Positions 12,001-27,000 of a DNA stretch of 64,000 nt are shown one piece after another (positions within the stretch are counted from its first letter, which is position 1; each line of letters opens with the position of its first letter). The stretch spans positions 64,759,075 through 64,823,074 of the forward strand of contig NC_088172.1 of assembly GCF_028769735.1 (NCBI RefSeq). Reading direction: 5' to 3'. The DNA is from Zonotrichia leucophrys gambelii (lineage: Eukaryota > Chordata > Aves > Passeriformes > Passerellidae). Made by a program: the position numbers and the translations under genes. The notes beneath the pieces were generated by a model. That model saw only the letters and a list, made by a program, of their open reading frames with translations, did no database searches and was not told where the DNA came from.

Positions 12001-15000
12001 ATTCCAAGTACCGCATGTTAATGACCTGTCCCCTACAAAGAAAAGAAAGGGTTTTTTGAAGTCTTGTTTTTCAACCCAACATTCCAGGACACAAATATTA
12101 CTCATTAATATTTGACACAATTCTTTTCACAATTGCTCTGTAAATTAAAGGAATGAAGCATGTAGGATTTATCTACATGGTAAATTGCCAATCTCCCATT
12201 TTAAATATAGATTACATAGTGAACTTGCTCAAATTCATGTATCATTAGAATTGGTGTTCTCTGATAAACTACATTCCATGCACATTTCTACATTTTTAGT
12301 GTGCCTGATTCCAGCAAATCTTATCTATATATAATAATTATGAATTTGTACAAGATATATTCTTCCCTAGACTCATAGATACAACACAACTAGAAAAGAA
12401 TTCTCAATTTGCACATCTAGATAACAACATGCTCCAGTTTACATATTTGGCAATATACATGTTGATCTGCTCTGACTGTTCACATACAATGTTTCTTTAT
12501 TCACTTATGTTCCTCTATATTGAACTATTTTTGCTTTTAATCCCAAGAATTACAAGCAGTAACTGAAAAACAAAAACATTAAAAGGTGTTGCTTTTTCCC
12601 TTGGATTTCTAAGTAAAAAAAAATAAAAATCAATATTAAGATGTGGTAGAAACCTGTTGGGATTACAATCACTCTGAGAGGAAAAATTACATACCATTAC
12701 TGCATTTGTAGGAGTCCTTCCTCTTCTCCCAGTCTACAAAACAAGATTTTATAAAGCAAGTGTTATCGCTCTCTGAGGAAGCAAAACCACTGTCAATCAC
12801 AGGAAGCTGTGTGCACCTAGCTTTTTCTTTCCACTTTAGGGGATTTTTGTCAGCTCAAGTCCCTGTCTAATGTCTCACTTGACAGTCTCTCACCTTAGGA
12901 GGCCTAGTCTCAGAAAACCAGCAGAAACAGTCCTCAAAAACTGAACAGAATTAGAACACATACACATCTGCACATAGGAAAGGGAGGCAGGGAAAGTGGA
13001 AGGATGAAGACAAACCTAATATACAGAATTTGCCCTTGTTGTACGTCCCATCCTTTTCCATCTGTATTTAAAAATATCTGTACAACAGGCAGTAGTGTGT
13101 CAGTATAAGGAAGTGGGTTCTCCTTTAGTGTCATCTTGGAAAATACATCCAAAGCAGACCTCTCCTCTATAAGGCCGTTGAGAAGCTGTTGTACCAAGAA
13201 AGAATTTTGGTGGGTGGTCAGAAGTGATTTGTGTTTATTCCCACTCTTTCTTCTTGTTTAGCAAACATTACCACCAAGAATTCAAAAGCTGCAGTGTTCC
13301 AGAATGCCTCTTTTTCCCATAAGAACATTAAGCATATCATTAATGTTTAGCTGATCACAAATCCTTGCTTTGTCTATGAAAACAGCTAAAGCTTTCCAAA
13401 ACGTTTTCTCAACTTTAGATCAAACTTTACTAGCTTTGATCATTTATGCCAGAAAGGAGATAAGCCAAATTCACCCTTGTCCATGGACCAACAAAGAGAC
13501 AGCTGACTGACACTTGCATCTTAAGATCTGAAATCCTATCAAAAATTGTGAAATGCAAGATGTTTCTTATATATCTTTTTAAAAAGGTCCCCAAATTGAC
13601 ACAAAACAAACAAAAAAGGTTTTTCTTTTCTGACACACTCCAAACATTTTGCCATTCTAGAAAAGAAAAAAAATTAATTCAGCAGACACTGAATGCTAAT
13701 GCCTCCATGACAAGACTCACTTGACAGGAATCACTGAACAATACTGGACTTCCAATGGAATGAATTTGACTAAAGAAAAGGAAAAGTAATCTAAGTATTT
13801 CTCCCCACAGAAATTCTTGGTGTGCAATTCAGATGAAATAAAACCTAGAGACAGCTTGAGCTCAGCATGACTAGATCTTTTACAAATGCTGGAAGAACAC
13901 CCAACTGCTGTTGCCACATTTCTTGTTTGACTGAACAGCTTTTATCTTAATATACATAATAACCATGCAAACTGCTATTTGTCAGCCTAAATCTACTGTT
14001 ACACCTGGCTGTCAGGTAGCCATGCTGTTTTAGAAAGAATTCAGCCTTAGACATATGGGTATGAAAATAACTTTCAAACCATAACCTAACTATAAAACAA
14101 AGTATATGTTCCTGAAGGACAGTCAAAAGACTATAAAACCACCTCAGTTATCAAGAAAAAGGCATTAGTTCTGTGCCCTATTAGTCTCTTCAATCAGCAG
14201 CCATTTTACAAGCTGAGTAATGTAAAAATGAAATTATACAAATCTGCATAATTCTTTAAGAAGAAATGGTCATTTAGAAATCTGTGAACTAGAAGATGCT
14301 TCAGAACTGTGAAAAAACAACTATTACCATTTAATATGACCATTTATTTTATCCCTCACATCACACGAAATAATCAGGATGGAGCCAAAAGCAGAAACAA
14401 ATAACAGAAAGCTGATCAAAGCAAGTGATTATTACTTAAGGCTGGAGAATGACCAAACCAGAACAGGTTTCCAGAGTCAAAAAGAATGCAATCACCATCC
14501 AGTACTAAAGCACAAGAAACTCCTAAGACAGTGGTATTTAGGCTGCTTCAAATCTATTTCTTCAAAACAGGCAGCAAACCAGTATTTTTCAGAGAACCAC
14601 TACTTAGCTATTATACAAGTCAAACCAAAACGCTGATGAGATTCCCAAAAGCCAAGGCTGAGCAAAACCAAAAAGGTTAGAATTAGGTTCACTGTGGGCC
14701 TACAATTCTGAAGCTTACTTCAGACTTCTATAAAATGACCAAAACAGCTGTAAGAGTACATCTTCAGTTTTGCCAGCATTCTCTGATGAAAGGAAAACAA
14801 GTACCCTGGTCACTGCAAAACCAGAGTTCCTGACACAGAGATTCTGTACAAGGACATATCTCTGCAGATTAAATGTTCAGTATTAGTTTAAGGATGTTAA
14901 TTAAGTGTTGTTACATGAATGCCTTTCTGCCAACACAGGTCACCTAGAAGTTAAGCTTTTACTCTCCAATTTAGAAATAAAACCACTAAGAAACAGGTGA

Positions 15001-18000
15001 AGTACAGAATGCATCTCTGTCCCCAAGGACAGATGGCTGTGGTTTCTGCTGCACTGTACACACCACACGAGAGAAATGCAGCAAAGATGGAAACAGCTTG
15101 GAACCCAAATGGCTTGGGTGAAGAGAGAAACCTGAGCACAAGACTGTTCAAAAAGCAGCACATCTTGCAAAGTAAATGATCTGCACTGGAGTTTAATGCA
15201 GCATTAACCACTCCAAGTAAAGGAGAGGCTGCTCGGGTCCATTCCACAGACTGAAAGGAAGAGTGAGGACAAATCCTCATGAGCCTCTGCATATGAACAT
15301 CAGAACATCACTATTTTTCTCTGCCTGAAATAATTCTTGAGAAGGCTTTGTTTCCCTCATTCTCCTTTTTCAGTACAGCTTGTCAAAGAACAAAGAGATA
15401 GACACATATAAAAGCAGAATGACAGATCAAAGATTCAGTATTTCCCAGGAGGGGGTGGATTAAGCTGAAACCTGGCTACATATTTACTTACACAAACACA
15501 CTCTGCTCCTGTGATTGACAGTGATGTTGCCACATTGAGTCTGTCACACTTGTACCACTTCAAAGGGGGTAGCACTGTCATGACCACAAAGTTTTGCAGC
15601 ATGGGAGAAGATGGAACGTACAACACTGGTTGAATCTTTTAAATTTTATCTTTATTTGGAAGTGCAACTGTTACATTTCACAGGTTACTTATTTCATCAT
15701 TTTTGCTTTACTTTGGCCTGCCTTGAAAACAAGTATGAGAACTGTTTTCCCTCGCCACTGTAAATCACTATTAAAACTAATAAAACAGCATTGTTTCAAT
15801 CTGCCTTTGAGAAGCAGGATTGACAAAAATTACTATGATAAACTATGATAAACTTAATAAAATTTTTACACTTAAGGTTACTTGGGAATTAAAAATAGCA
15901 TGTGAAAATTTGTATATTCTGGATCCTTTTCAGACACTGCTACAACTCAGTAATACAACTGCAATTCAGGAAAAAGAGGAAATGTCGTAAGGGAAAACTG
16001 TGCACAAATCCCAAATGTTCCATCAGGAATCATAAAATGAATATTAAAGTAAAACAGTAAGCACATACACATTCAATGTTGTAAAATGCTGTTTCACAAA
16101 GAGCTGGCAATTCTGGTGCAACCCCTTAGTGTGTGTGGGAATGCTGTTTGGTAAAACTCTCATACCTGATTAAGTTAATGTGATTATTGAAACCTCTGCT
16201 AAGGCTCCGGGCAGGCATTTGGTCCAACCAAAGCACAGGCTGGTCAGGGTCAGCTATCCTACAAAGACAAAGGACAACAACATCAACATTTGGCACACAT
16301 TTCAATCCATGCAATATTTCTAATAAAGCTTTTTTCACAGACAAAACAATTTTAGGCAAAAACTAGAATTCAGAGATTACAGAAAAGAACTTTTCCTGAA
16401 ATACTGATATTTTTCTTATAAAAAACCATACAACTCAAACATTTGATGTTTCTGGAGTTGAACCTGTTAGCTTTTATTTGCCTTAGCTGCAATGGATCCT
16501 ATGGTCTCTCACAGTTTTGCTTCAACTGGAAAATGCTATACCTTTTTTTTCCCTCCTTTATGGAAGAAGAAAAATGGAGTATTTTCAGAAGTGCACTCCT
16601 TTTCTTTTATCAGAACTACACCATCCTTTTATCAGAACTTTTCTAGTTACAGAGTGGCAGCTAGTGCTCATTTTCTTGCCCATGACTGCAGCCCTTTGGT
16701 TACCTGGAGCACTCATCATCATGACAACCAGTCCAGGCTTGCCCTCTGTGACCATTACCTTCTCCACTTCACAGCAATATCAAACATATCTCTCCACTGC
16801 ATCAGCCTGGTCTTCCCATTCATCCGAACTTTGGAGTTTGCCCAAGTGCGCTGCACAGCCTGCATTACTTCTAGAGTGGCCAATCCCATTGCTGAGGTGA
16901 GGCACGAGGACAGAGGTACCAACAACAGAAACAGAAAACCAATCAGAGCCAAATACTCAGTGCTGCACAGACAGGAAAACTGAAGTGGGAAAGCAATGTA
17001 TTTACAGGAATAGAATGGACAACATCAGAAAGTCTGAGAGATCCTGATTTCCAATGCTCAGCTAGGCCAATCATTATTTTAAAGTTTCTATCTGATTTGA
17101 AAGAAACAGAGCATAAACCCAATTTGCAGATAGGAAAGATACAGCATTCAACTATCACACTGACTCCCCTGCCCCCGCTCAAATTCACAGAACATTTTCA
17201 GTATACCTCTATGTATCCTTTTATTTGGAAGAAATCCTGGTGTCTCATACTGCATCATGGAACCCAGATGATCAGCTACACATATGAGCTCTTGCACATC
17301 AGGCTTATAGCTTTCGAAATTCTGAAATAACACATCTCTTACAGAGGAGAAAAACATGCATCAGACATAGCTTGGTTATAAAAGTCCTGAAAGCATTTGG
17401 CAAACAAATCTGTGTTTTACAAATCAATACCATTTGTGTGAGAAACATTTTAAAGGATAAAGAACACTCATTCCTCCTCAAGTCCACTGAACATACATAG
17501 TAGGTTGCAGTTTACATGCAATATCTCAAATTAATTCAGTCTTACTGAATTCAATGGCAGATCCCCCCCCATTTAAAATAAGATTTAAAAATAAAAATTC
17601 TCACTTTATATGTGGCTGTAACCCTGGCTGTTCTTCATAATTTTCTATAAGAAAAGGAAGATTTTTGGCCCAGTGATCCTTGAAATTTCCAGGAAGATCT
17701 GTATCAGTATTATACTCTGTAAGAGGGGTATCCAAATGTGCATGCAAATACCTCGAATACTCTGAAGGAAAGAAATAAAATTAATACTGTTTGCATAATC
17801 AGTTTACTTATGCCATTACACAAAAACAGTAACCAGGTTATATGCTTGGCAGTTAAACAACATCACTTAAATAAGTCATTATTTTTAGATAATATCATTT
17901 TTCTATTAGCCAATTTCCAAGATAGAAATAAGTCTTTTTCAACCAAGTATCACAACAGTCTACACTTATACAGAAATATATATTCCATTCCTGGATTTAG

Positions 18001-21000
18001 TTTTTAACTTTATGAACAATAAGAATCAGTGTATCTTTTTCTTAACATACATACTCAACAGAGCTCATGAGAATGTACACTGTCTTCTCTAGAATGACCA
18101 TAATTACAAGCAAGCTTACACTTTTAGGGTCCTTGAAGCATTTAAGAAAATTTTTTAAAAACCCCAAATAATTCCAACTTACCTCGGAGATATTTCACTT
18201 TCAGATATTCTGGACTGGCCTTCTGTCCTGGTAGAGGATCATTTAACATAACTTTGGTCTGAGCTTTTATGCCTTCATAAAACTGTCCCATTGCAACATG
18301 GCTGAGACCCTTCATGTACTGGCACACTTCATTGTATGGTTCCAGCTGAAGACATCTCTAGGAGATTAAAGGAACAAAGCACCCATAAATCAAGAGACAG
18401 AAAGACTATCTTCAAATAATCCAACCTGTCTGGCCAGAAGACATGTGAAAAGATTTAATGATTATTAAGATCCACTTCCATCATCATTTTCTTTCAAATG
18501 CTGCTGAGCACTTAAATTGCTAGCAAATTTAAGAAAAAATATTTTCAGCTTTATAAAAGGGGAAAAACTGAAACCCCAAACCTTGTCAATGCAAATATGT
18601 CTTTGCATACTTTGCTCTAACAATATTAGCTCAATGTTAGCTGGGTGAAATTAGGCAAAATATACTCCTGACAATATTGCAAATTATTTTGGGTTAAGTA
18701 TATAGATATACATCTCTTTTGTCATTTCCCCCATTCATCTCTTCACTACTTCATGCATTAGTACACTTCTATGTTAGTCAGCTATTTACTGTATATTAAA
18801 CACACAGCAAATTCCTGTTTATGATTCAGAAATGAATGCTCCAATTCTTCTAGTAATGACATGTTTTTAGAAGAGCATCTCCATCTCAGAAGTTGAAGTA
18901 CCTTTTCAATTACATCACCATCTACAAACTGGGTTATAGAAGGTGAATATGTAATAATGCATGTAAAGTGTTCTCCCTGGGATAAGCACAGACTCATTTG
19001 GAAAGGGATCTTATTTCATTCCTTGTTTTAAGAATATGGGCATACAAATAACATCTGCCTTTTTTTGTTCTGTCTCCAAAATAAGGCAATTATTTAATGC
19101 CAGTAGAGATAGGCAAGATTTTTGGCAACATGAAAATTTCTGCAAGCACAATGAATCACAACATATGCTGAATTTTTCAGAAGAAAATACTCTAGAAAAA
19201 TTAGATAAACATTGTAAATTATTTTCAGCTGAAAATTACAGACTAGTACATTTTACCTTTTATCCAATATGAAAAAACTTTAAGTTTCAAGTCAAAGTAT
19301 CAGCAAGAACACAATTACCAGTTTAAAAAGAAAAATAAAATATTTCAGTTAGCGCTTGGCTTTACAAACACAGAAAACAGTTAAAGAAGCCACCTTAGTT
19401 TTAGCAAGATTACATTTTTAATTACAAACTGTTAAGTTTTATCTTTTAAGACAGATTCAGAAAAGAATACTTCTAGTTCAAATGCACACACATTCAGAAT
19501 GAAAAACTTTTAAATTTGTCCATTTTATTGCACTTGTTGAATACAAGACCTTGCTAAAACATGTAAATTTTGTGTTTACTTAGGGCCTGCTTACCTTAAA
19601 ATTCTTTAGTGCTTCATCTAAGCTACCATGATGATAAAGCATCATTCCCTTGAGCTGTAATGTCTGGACATGATTTTGATTCAGCAGTAAAGCCTTCTGG
19701 AAGCTCTCTGTAGCAGCATCAAAGTTGCCAAGCTCTCTAGGTGATTCCAGAAGACAGAAAGTGAAAAATAAAAACAGAAGGCAACAGTGACAAAAAAAAT
19801 TGTTAAAGGTGATTTTAAGGTGTCCAAAGGGGATATCATCAAAGAGAAACAAAGTACTAAAGCAAAATTTCTATAACAAAAGCAGTAATTTTGCAACCAT
19901 TCTCCTGTGGCAATAAAAGAACAGCTGCACAGCTTGTTACTTCCAGAAATATGTACTCTGACATACAACCCCACAAGAGCACAGATCTTCAAAATCCTCA
20001 GTAGACATTAAAACTATAAAAACACATACCTAAGGTATTTCTTCAGAAACTAAAGTAAATAAAACTTCCACACAAAGCATTCTTGGAAAAAAATATCTTT
20101 GAGAGGACTTTTTAACTTTTAAAATACAAAAATGTTATTAAAAATTTACCAACTACTTAAATGTTGAGTAAGAAGAAAGCACGTGGTATTTGAAAACTGA
20201 AACGAACTAAAAATGTACTGACTGGAATTACTCCATGTGCAGGACAGCTGTACATGTCAGCAGACAGTAAAAACAGTCACAGACAAACTGTCATGAGAAA
20301 ATTAAAATAGAAATAGTATACAATTTAGTTTATCATAGTTTTTCAGTTCAGTAATTCAAAAAAGAGCAAGTCAAGAAAAACAAACAAGATTTACTAGTTT
20401 TAAATACATTTGCCAAGAAGAATTTTTAGCAGAATAGTGATTACCCACAGCTCTTTACTTTCAAATAAATGCATGAACACCAAAGCCACTACATTTGAAG
20501 CAGGATTTAATCACCTATAGCTCATGTTGTATTAACCCTTTCTATCATTTTAAAATCACTTAGCATACTTAAAACACATCTTACTGAAAACTGCCATTTA
20601 GCTAACCATTGTGTCTGGGAGACTCAAAGAGCTCCCAGAGACTAAATGAAAAATACAAAGCAAACATAGAAATTATTTATATTGAACATATCCTGACACA
20701 GCCATACCAACTGCTGGAGCTACCAAATACCACATTTGGTTCTGCACAACTTGTAATAAATGTGTAAAACTTAGAGTGCATTTTAAAGAACACAACCGGA
20801 TGAAAAAATGACTTTTCAACTACTTCTGATTATGAGTACCTGTAGGCTTGTCCGAGACTTTTATATGCATCTATGAAGTCTGCTTTCTGCTTCAGAGCTT
20901 CTTTGAAGGATTCAATGGCTTCCTACAGAAAGGAATCAACAGAAAAACCTGTAACTTACTACATTCATTAAGTTTCAGCATCCTCAGTAGTTATTAGCTA

Positions 21001-24000
21001 TGGAATTTATGGTTATACATCACAAGCTTTGGAAGGAACAAACGAGGCACGAATTTATTACAAAATCTATAGAGTAAAAATTATTACATAATAAATGAAA
21101 TACCAAAACATCTTTTACAGTACTGACAGATTTATCTGAAATTCCTTTGTCTAACATGCAGTGGGAATGAGCAATTCTTTTAGCATTTTAATAGAGTTCA
21201 GAGATGAAATCCCTTCAGAGTTTGCTTTCAAAGCACAGTCTGCTCCCAAAAGCAAAGCAGTCTCTCCTTACAGTCTTCTTTCTTCATTCATAATGCACCT
21301 CTTAAGTTTTGGAGGCCAAAAGACTCCTTCAAATCTGCACTCTGCCTTTAATTGTCTCATTGCATTCTTTGTTATTGTGTCAGCTGGAAACAATTCTCTT
21401 TAGGGATTACAGAGTAAGTGATCATCTTCACACAACAGCGTGTACTGTTGCTATCACTGCTATTGCTGTTGTAAGGAATACAATGTAATTCAAACAAAAG
21501 CTAACAATATAAGCATGTGGTTAAAGAAATATTCCTCTTCAAAGAATCTGATTAAGAACTCAGCTTTTTAAACTAGAGTGGCTACACAAACTGGAATATT
21601 CAATACAGAGACTTAGAATTAAGGATGAAATAATCAACTACTTTATATTACTAAGGAATGCCTGGAAAGTATCTTGAAGTCTTCAATGCAATAAATTAGA
21701 TGCTGTAAGTAAAGAATTACTAGTATCTTTAGTCAATTTAGAAATTCTTGGTTAGAAAAACTATCAAATATATTCTGAGTACTACAATGTGCACAAAAAT
21801 AACCACTGAACAAAAATGTAGGACAATCACCTACAACTATAGAGAGGCTCATATCCTATAGATAAGTTTTAAAATCAAGATTATTATTCCAAAAACCAGT
21901 GATTCAAACAAATCTCTTTTCACCCAAAAATGAACACATCCACCCTCAACCCCAATCTTCAATTTTCAGCAAGCCTTATAAAACCTAACACATGGCAGCC
22001 TGAATCTTACTGGAAGCTAAGGTGTACCTGGGAATGAAAAACCACTCAGTGATAATCTCTGAACATGAACATCAGAGTGGGAAAATGCTTCCTTTGAGAA
22101 AAGAAACTGGGGAGAAGGATGTGGCAATACAGAAACGTATTGACCTGTGTATCAGAAAGAAGAAAACTTTGCTTCTATTCTGCTAACTGAGACAGCACTT
22201 ATTTTTGTCAACTTTCCAGTCAGCTTTTTATTTTCGCCATCACTTTTTGGGGTCTCTGTTGCCTAAAACAAAAAACAGAAATCCAGACTATTATTTGTAA
22301 GTGTCTCTTTTTACTGCAAGAAGACACAGACAATAAAAGTTCAATGAGAGTCTGATGTTCTCACAGCATACAGTGAGACTGTGGAAAAAATACCTGCTTG
22401 AGTACTAAAAAAGTGAGGAAGTGGACTGCAAAAAAAAAAAAAAAAAAAAATTCGAGATAAGAATATAGTGCTAGCCTATGAAAGCACTGCATACAACCCA
22501 TAATGAACCTCAAGCTGTTATCAGAAGTTAAAAAAAGAAGACAGCTTCCACTGTTGAATTCAGGAATCACACCACTGCATCTTAATTTTTCCAACTGAGG
22601 ATTTCAGATAACTTGTCTAATTACTCTCTCCCCTGGAAAATGGCAGCAGCACCTCTAAACACTTAAACAAGAAACAGGGGCAATATTGCTACACCTAAAA
22701 CAGAGAGAAGTTTTGAGTTAAAAATGGTGAAAACTTAAAGACATGGGATGAACTTACTTGCCGCTGATTTTGGACACTGAAGGAGCAAGTATGTTCCCTC
22801 AAGTTAGATATCAGCCTTCCAGAAACAACATAGGATTGAAATAAACATGCATAAATGCAAGGCTCTACCAGTACTTTCCTTTATTACTTCCTAGCTCATT
22901 CAAGGAAGAGTTTAAAATTAATTTCTTCCTCATCCCTCTTCCCTTCCTAAAACTTAGGAAATCTCTACTTAATTTTGAAATTTTTGAACATAATCATACA
23001 AATACTAGCAGAGGTGCTAAATACAAATATCTTTCAAAGCATTATCCTTAAACATATCTGTTATCACTGACCTAATGAGATTCAACAAGACCTGCAGTAT
23101 TTACAAATCATATAATGTAATCTTTTTGTTTTGCTTGCACTCTTTTACCTTAAAAATCTTCCTTATGTGAGAGAAAATAGATGTATCAACACCAATGATA
23201 TTTCTACTGTTTTATGGAAATAACTTAAATTAAAGGTATTGTTCCACATGAATTATTGTTTAATATAGCTTTACCTTCAGAAGTCCTCTGTGAAAGAAGG
23301 TTAAGCCTTTATAAAGCATAGCTATAGGCTGATTTTTGTTCAGTTCCAGTGAGCGCTGAAAATCTTCATGGGCTGTTGCATAATCCTATGATAAAGAAGG
23401 TTTCAGATGACACAGAAAACACCATACAAATAAAGAAGAATATGCATTTTTATTTCCGTAAACTACAGAATATTGTTTAATATATGAAGTCAGTCTCATG
23501 GCTAAGCAGCAATGATTATCAATTACCAATCAGAACATTAAAGAATGCACAACACACTTCCAACTTTTACAGAAAGTGCTGTATAAAACATAGTAAAATA
23601 AATGCAAAAACAGCTGGAAGCAAACAGTAAAATCAAAAGAATCAAGCAAGAAATAAGCTATCTAGTATTCACACAATCTTTGAAGATAAAGCTACTTGTT
23701 CTACATTGAAGCTTTAAGAACACCACACACAGATCACATAGCAAAATGGGATGTTAGCATTTTTGTAGGGGTTTTTTGTTTATTGTGAGAAATGATTTTT
23801 TAAGTATATAAAAGACTTACTGCCTTGGCCGTAAATATTTTCCTTCTTAGACTGGTGTTTATTAATACTAATTAACTGCAGGTTAAAAATCAAGTCAAAT
23901 TCTTTATCTACTTCCTACTCCTCAAACACCTCAAAAAGTATCTGAGGTGTGCATGCAAGGTACTTGTCCCCTGATTTTCAGCATTAAATAGATTTGTCAA

Positions 24001-27000
24001 TGAAATACTTAGTGAATACTCCTGAACTGTCAGAAAGCAGCTACAGGAGAAGCAGGGCTTTTGTTATTAGATTGGTTTGGGTTTTTTTAACTAAATAGGA
24101 AAGAACTTCTAGAACAAAATTAAGAACTAGAACAGAAGTCAACAAAATCATGAACAACATCCCAAACAACCAAAGCCAAAGAGAATCCCCAAACTCCACT
24201 AACCTCAGATATGAAGTAAAGGGTACCTCTGTGCCTGTAGAGCCTTGCTGATGGTTGTAGCTGAATAGCTTTGGTGAGATCTGATAATGCTTCACTGATT
24301 CGTCCTAGTGGGGACAATATCTAAGAGTACAAAACCAAAATACAGTTTAGGGCAGACAGACTGAATGGACTTGTTATAGAAATAGAAGATTATTCTTTTC
24401 CATGTTCAGCTTTAACAGAGTAATTGTATTTGCTAGAATAGGCTGGAAAGTTCCACTGTAAATGTCAGTAATTATAGCTTTTAAATCCCTATGAAAGAGT
24501 AAATCTGGAAGAATTTTTCTCAAAACTATCAGTGTACATGAACATCACCACATATTCAGAAATCCTGTATTCCAAACCAAAAACAAGTTGATCAAAGCAA
24601 AATACTCCATTTCAAGCCATTTCAACATATTTAAACGAAAATGTAATTAAAGTATCCTCCACAGGCTAATTTGAAAAAAACATTCTCCCAATGGAAAATG
24701 GTCCATTTCCAATTATTTTAATGTCCTTCACATTTTTAAATCAAGGTTCACAAATGTGATACGAGATCACTAAAAACATTAAAACTCTGAATATTATGGC
24801 AGTTATCACTATACAGTATGCTGACTTTAATATTTATACTTTTGATTTGTCTACAAAGCTTCTTCTTAACATCTTAACATTTTCTGTAACGTAGTTAGCA
24901 AAACAATACTTGACTTTTAAAATAAAAAATATATGTGGGTTGGAATGATTTTTAAATTACATGCACAAATATAAACCTGGAACATTCAATTTTTAAAAAA
25001 TTTGGTATTTTAACAACTAGTACTCACTGTAGATTTACTAAGGTGACAAAAGGTGCAAACAGTAATGTTCAAGTGGTATTTTCATTAATTTCATAAAAAA
25101 AACAAACACAAATGATCTTGCTATATAGTATGTCAAAAACTGAACACTTACACATAATATATGCCATTCCATTGGCTAAAATAACTCTATATGGTCTATG
25201 TCTTATTTTCAAACTAAACATTCCACAAATTACACTGTTTGAGAGGAAATGTGTGTATTTTAAAAGAAAGGAGAACAGAACACCAAGCTTTAGGCATTAA
25301 GTCAGTTAAGATATGACTGGAAACACAGTATAATTGCAACTTCTCCAAAAGTCTGAGAAGACACAAAAAATGCTCACTTCTGCTCGCTGTTCAAATACTT
25401 CAGGATGATCTGGTTCTAGACTAATCACCCTGCTGAGCTCAAACAGAGCAAGTTCAGCATTTTTCATATCCTGGAAATGAGAAAAATAAACAAGGTGAAC
25501 AACTGTGCATACTTAGACTAATATACCCTCAAGATGAAGGACAACTAGATTGGCTAAGTGTTTGAAAGTGTAACAGTCGATATTAAAAGCTCTTCACATC
25601 TTTGCTAAAAACATCAAGAGGCATTATTCTGCAAATAGCTGGAAAAAACCACATCTGCTACAAACAATGAAACTAAACTTTGTTTCTACACATAATCTTT
25701 ATGTTGTACGTCTAATAATTTATTAAATAACTCTGTGAATAAATATTAGATTTATAGCTCCAGAGGTACTTTGCTTGGCAGCAAAGCTGGTTCAAGCTCC
25801 CACGTGAATTCCAACACACAGGAACATTCATACCCACCAGTGCTGTCATCAGCACTGTCTGCAACTTAAGCCAAGTAGTACTGATGAATGGGATGATGCC
25901 AACAGCATCCTGCCTATCTCAAATTATAAACTGTCCTCAATTAAGTAGTTAATCAATAGGATGGAAGTAGTTACTTCATTGGAAAAAAATTCTAAGTAAT
26001 TATACAGTACATTCTAGATTAGATTCCATTGATTTCTTTTTTTCTCAAAGCCAAGAAATTTTGTGCTTAATATCACCTTTGTGTCTTGAAGGTGTCACTC
26101 AAAAACTTTTACCAAGTGAAACTGTAACAACACCTAGCTAAATCAAGAAAACAAACTCACATTGTTGTTAAAAACAAGCAAATATGAGGGACCTCAAGCT
26201 CTTGACAGTACCCCTAGATAATTAAACACTCTGAAAAAGAAAATTTTCAAGGAATTACTAAATTACTCATTCTTCTAGAACTCTAGCAACTATTCAACCA
26301 TGATTCAACTGGCCACAAATTCCTACAAGGACCACAGTCTACTCATAAATTTCTCAAATTTCTCTCGGATCAAGAAGTTATTCGAGCAGTAAGTATTGCA
26401 ACCAAGTAATTTAACTTTGATTTTTTTTTTTCACAAATTCAAAGTGGTATACTTATCAAGAGGCATAAGCAATCAAAAAGCAATGCAAAGTCCACTGTAT
26501 TGGATGAGCTGACAATGTTTCCAGGCTGCAAAAGACGTTTTCATTTCCAAATACAGCTGAGGTACGGAGATGAATTCAGTGGCACTTCATAAGTTTTCTC
26601 TCAGAGGCAAAATACTGCCTGTTATCTTAATAGGCAACTCTATCAAGAAGCTGTGGCTCACAGCCTTACTATCTAGCACTCACAACAGCGCCCAATCCCT
26701 TCCTTTGGCACACTTACGTTGTGCAGCTTTACTTCCACAGTCTCACAAAGCAAATGCCCCCATGGCTTGAGCAGTATGATCTGCTAGATCCCTCCATGTC
26801 ATACAGTGCACCAGCCAAGGGACAGACTCCTCATGAAACAGAGGAGCTCAAGGACTTTGGGGTGTACTTAACACATTCTCACCAGTCTAGTTACTCCTAT
26901 TACAGGCTTTCTGATAGTTCAGACTCAAATAATTCAATCGGATACTAATTTAAAAAATTATCTACTCACATGCAGTCCTTTTTTTCCATATGCTATCCCT

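Noticed and set aside
16492..16983. 163-codon plus-strand open frame
   Set aside because: Antisense shadow of TTC13 exon 14; no similarity of its own.
22331..22450. Processed pseudogene with poly-A tail (AATAAA then A21)
   Set aside because: No recognisable gene body upstream and no flanking duplication; a homopolymer is simpler.
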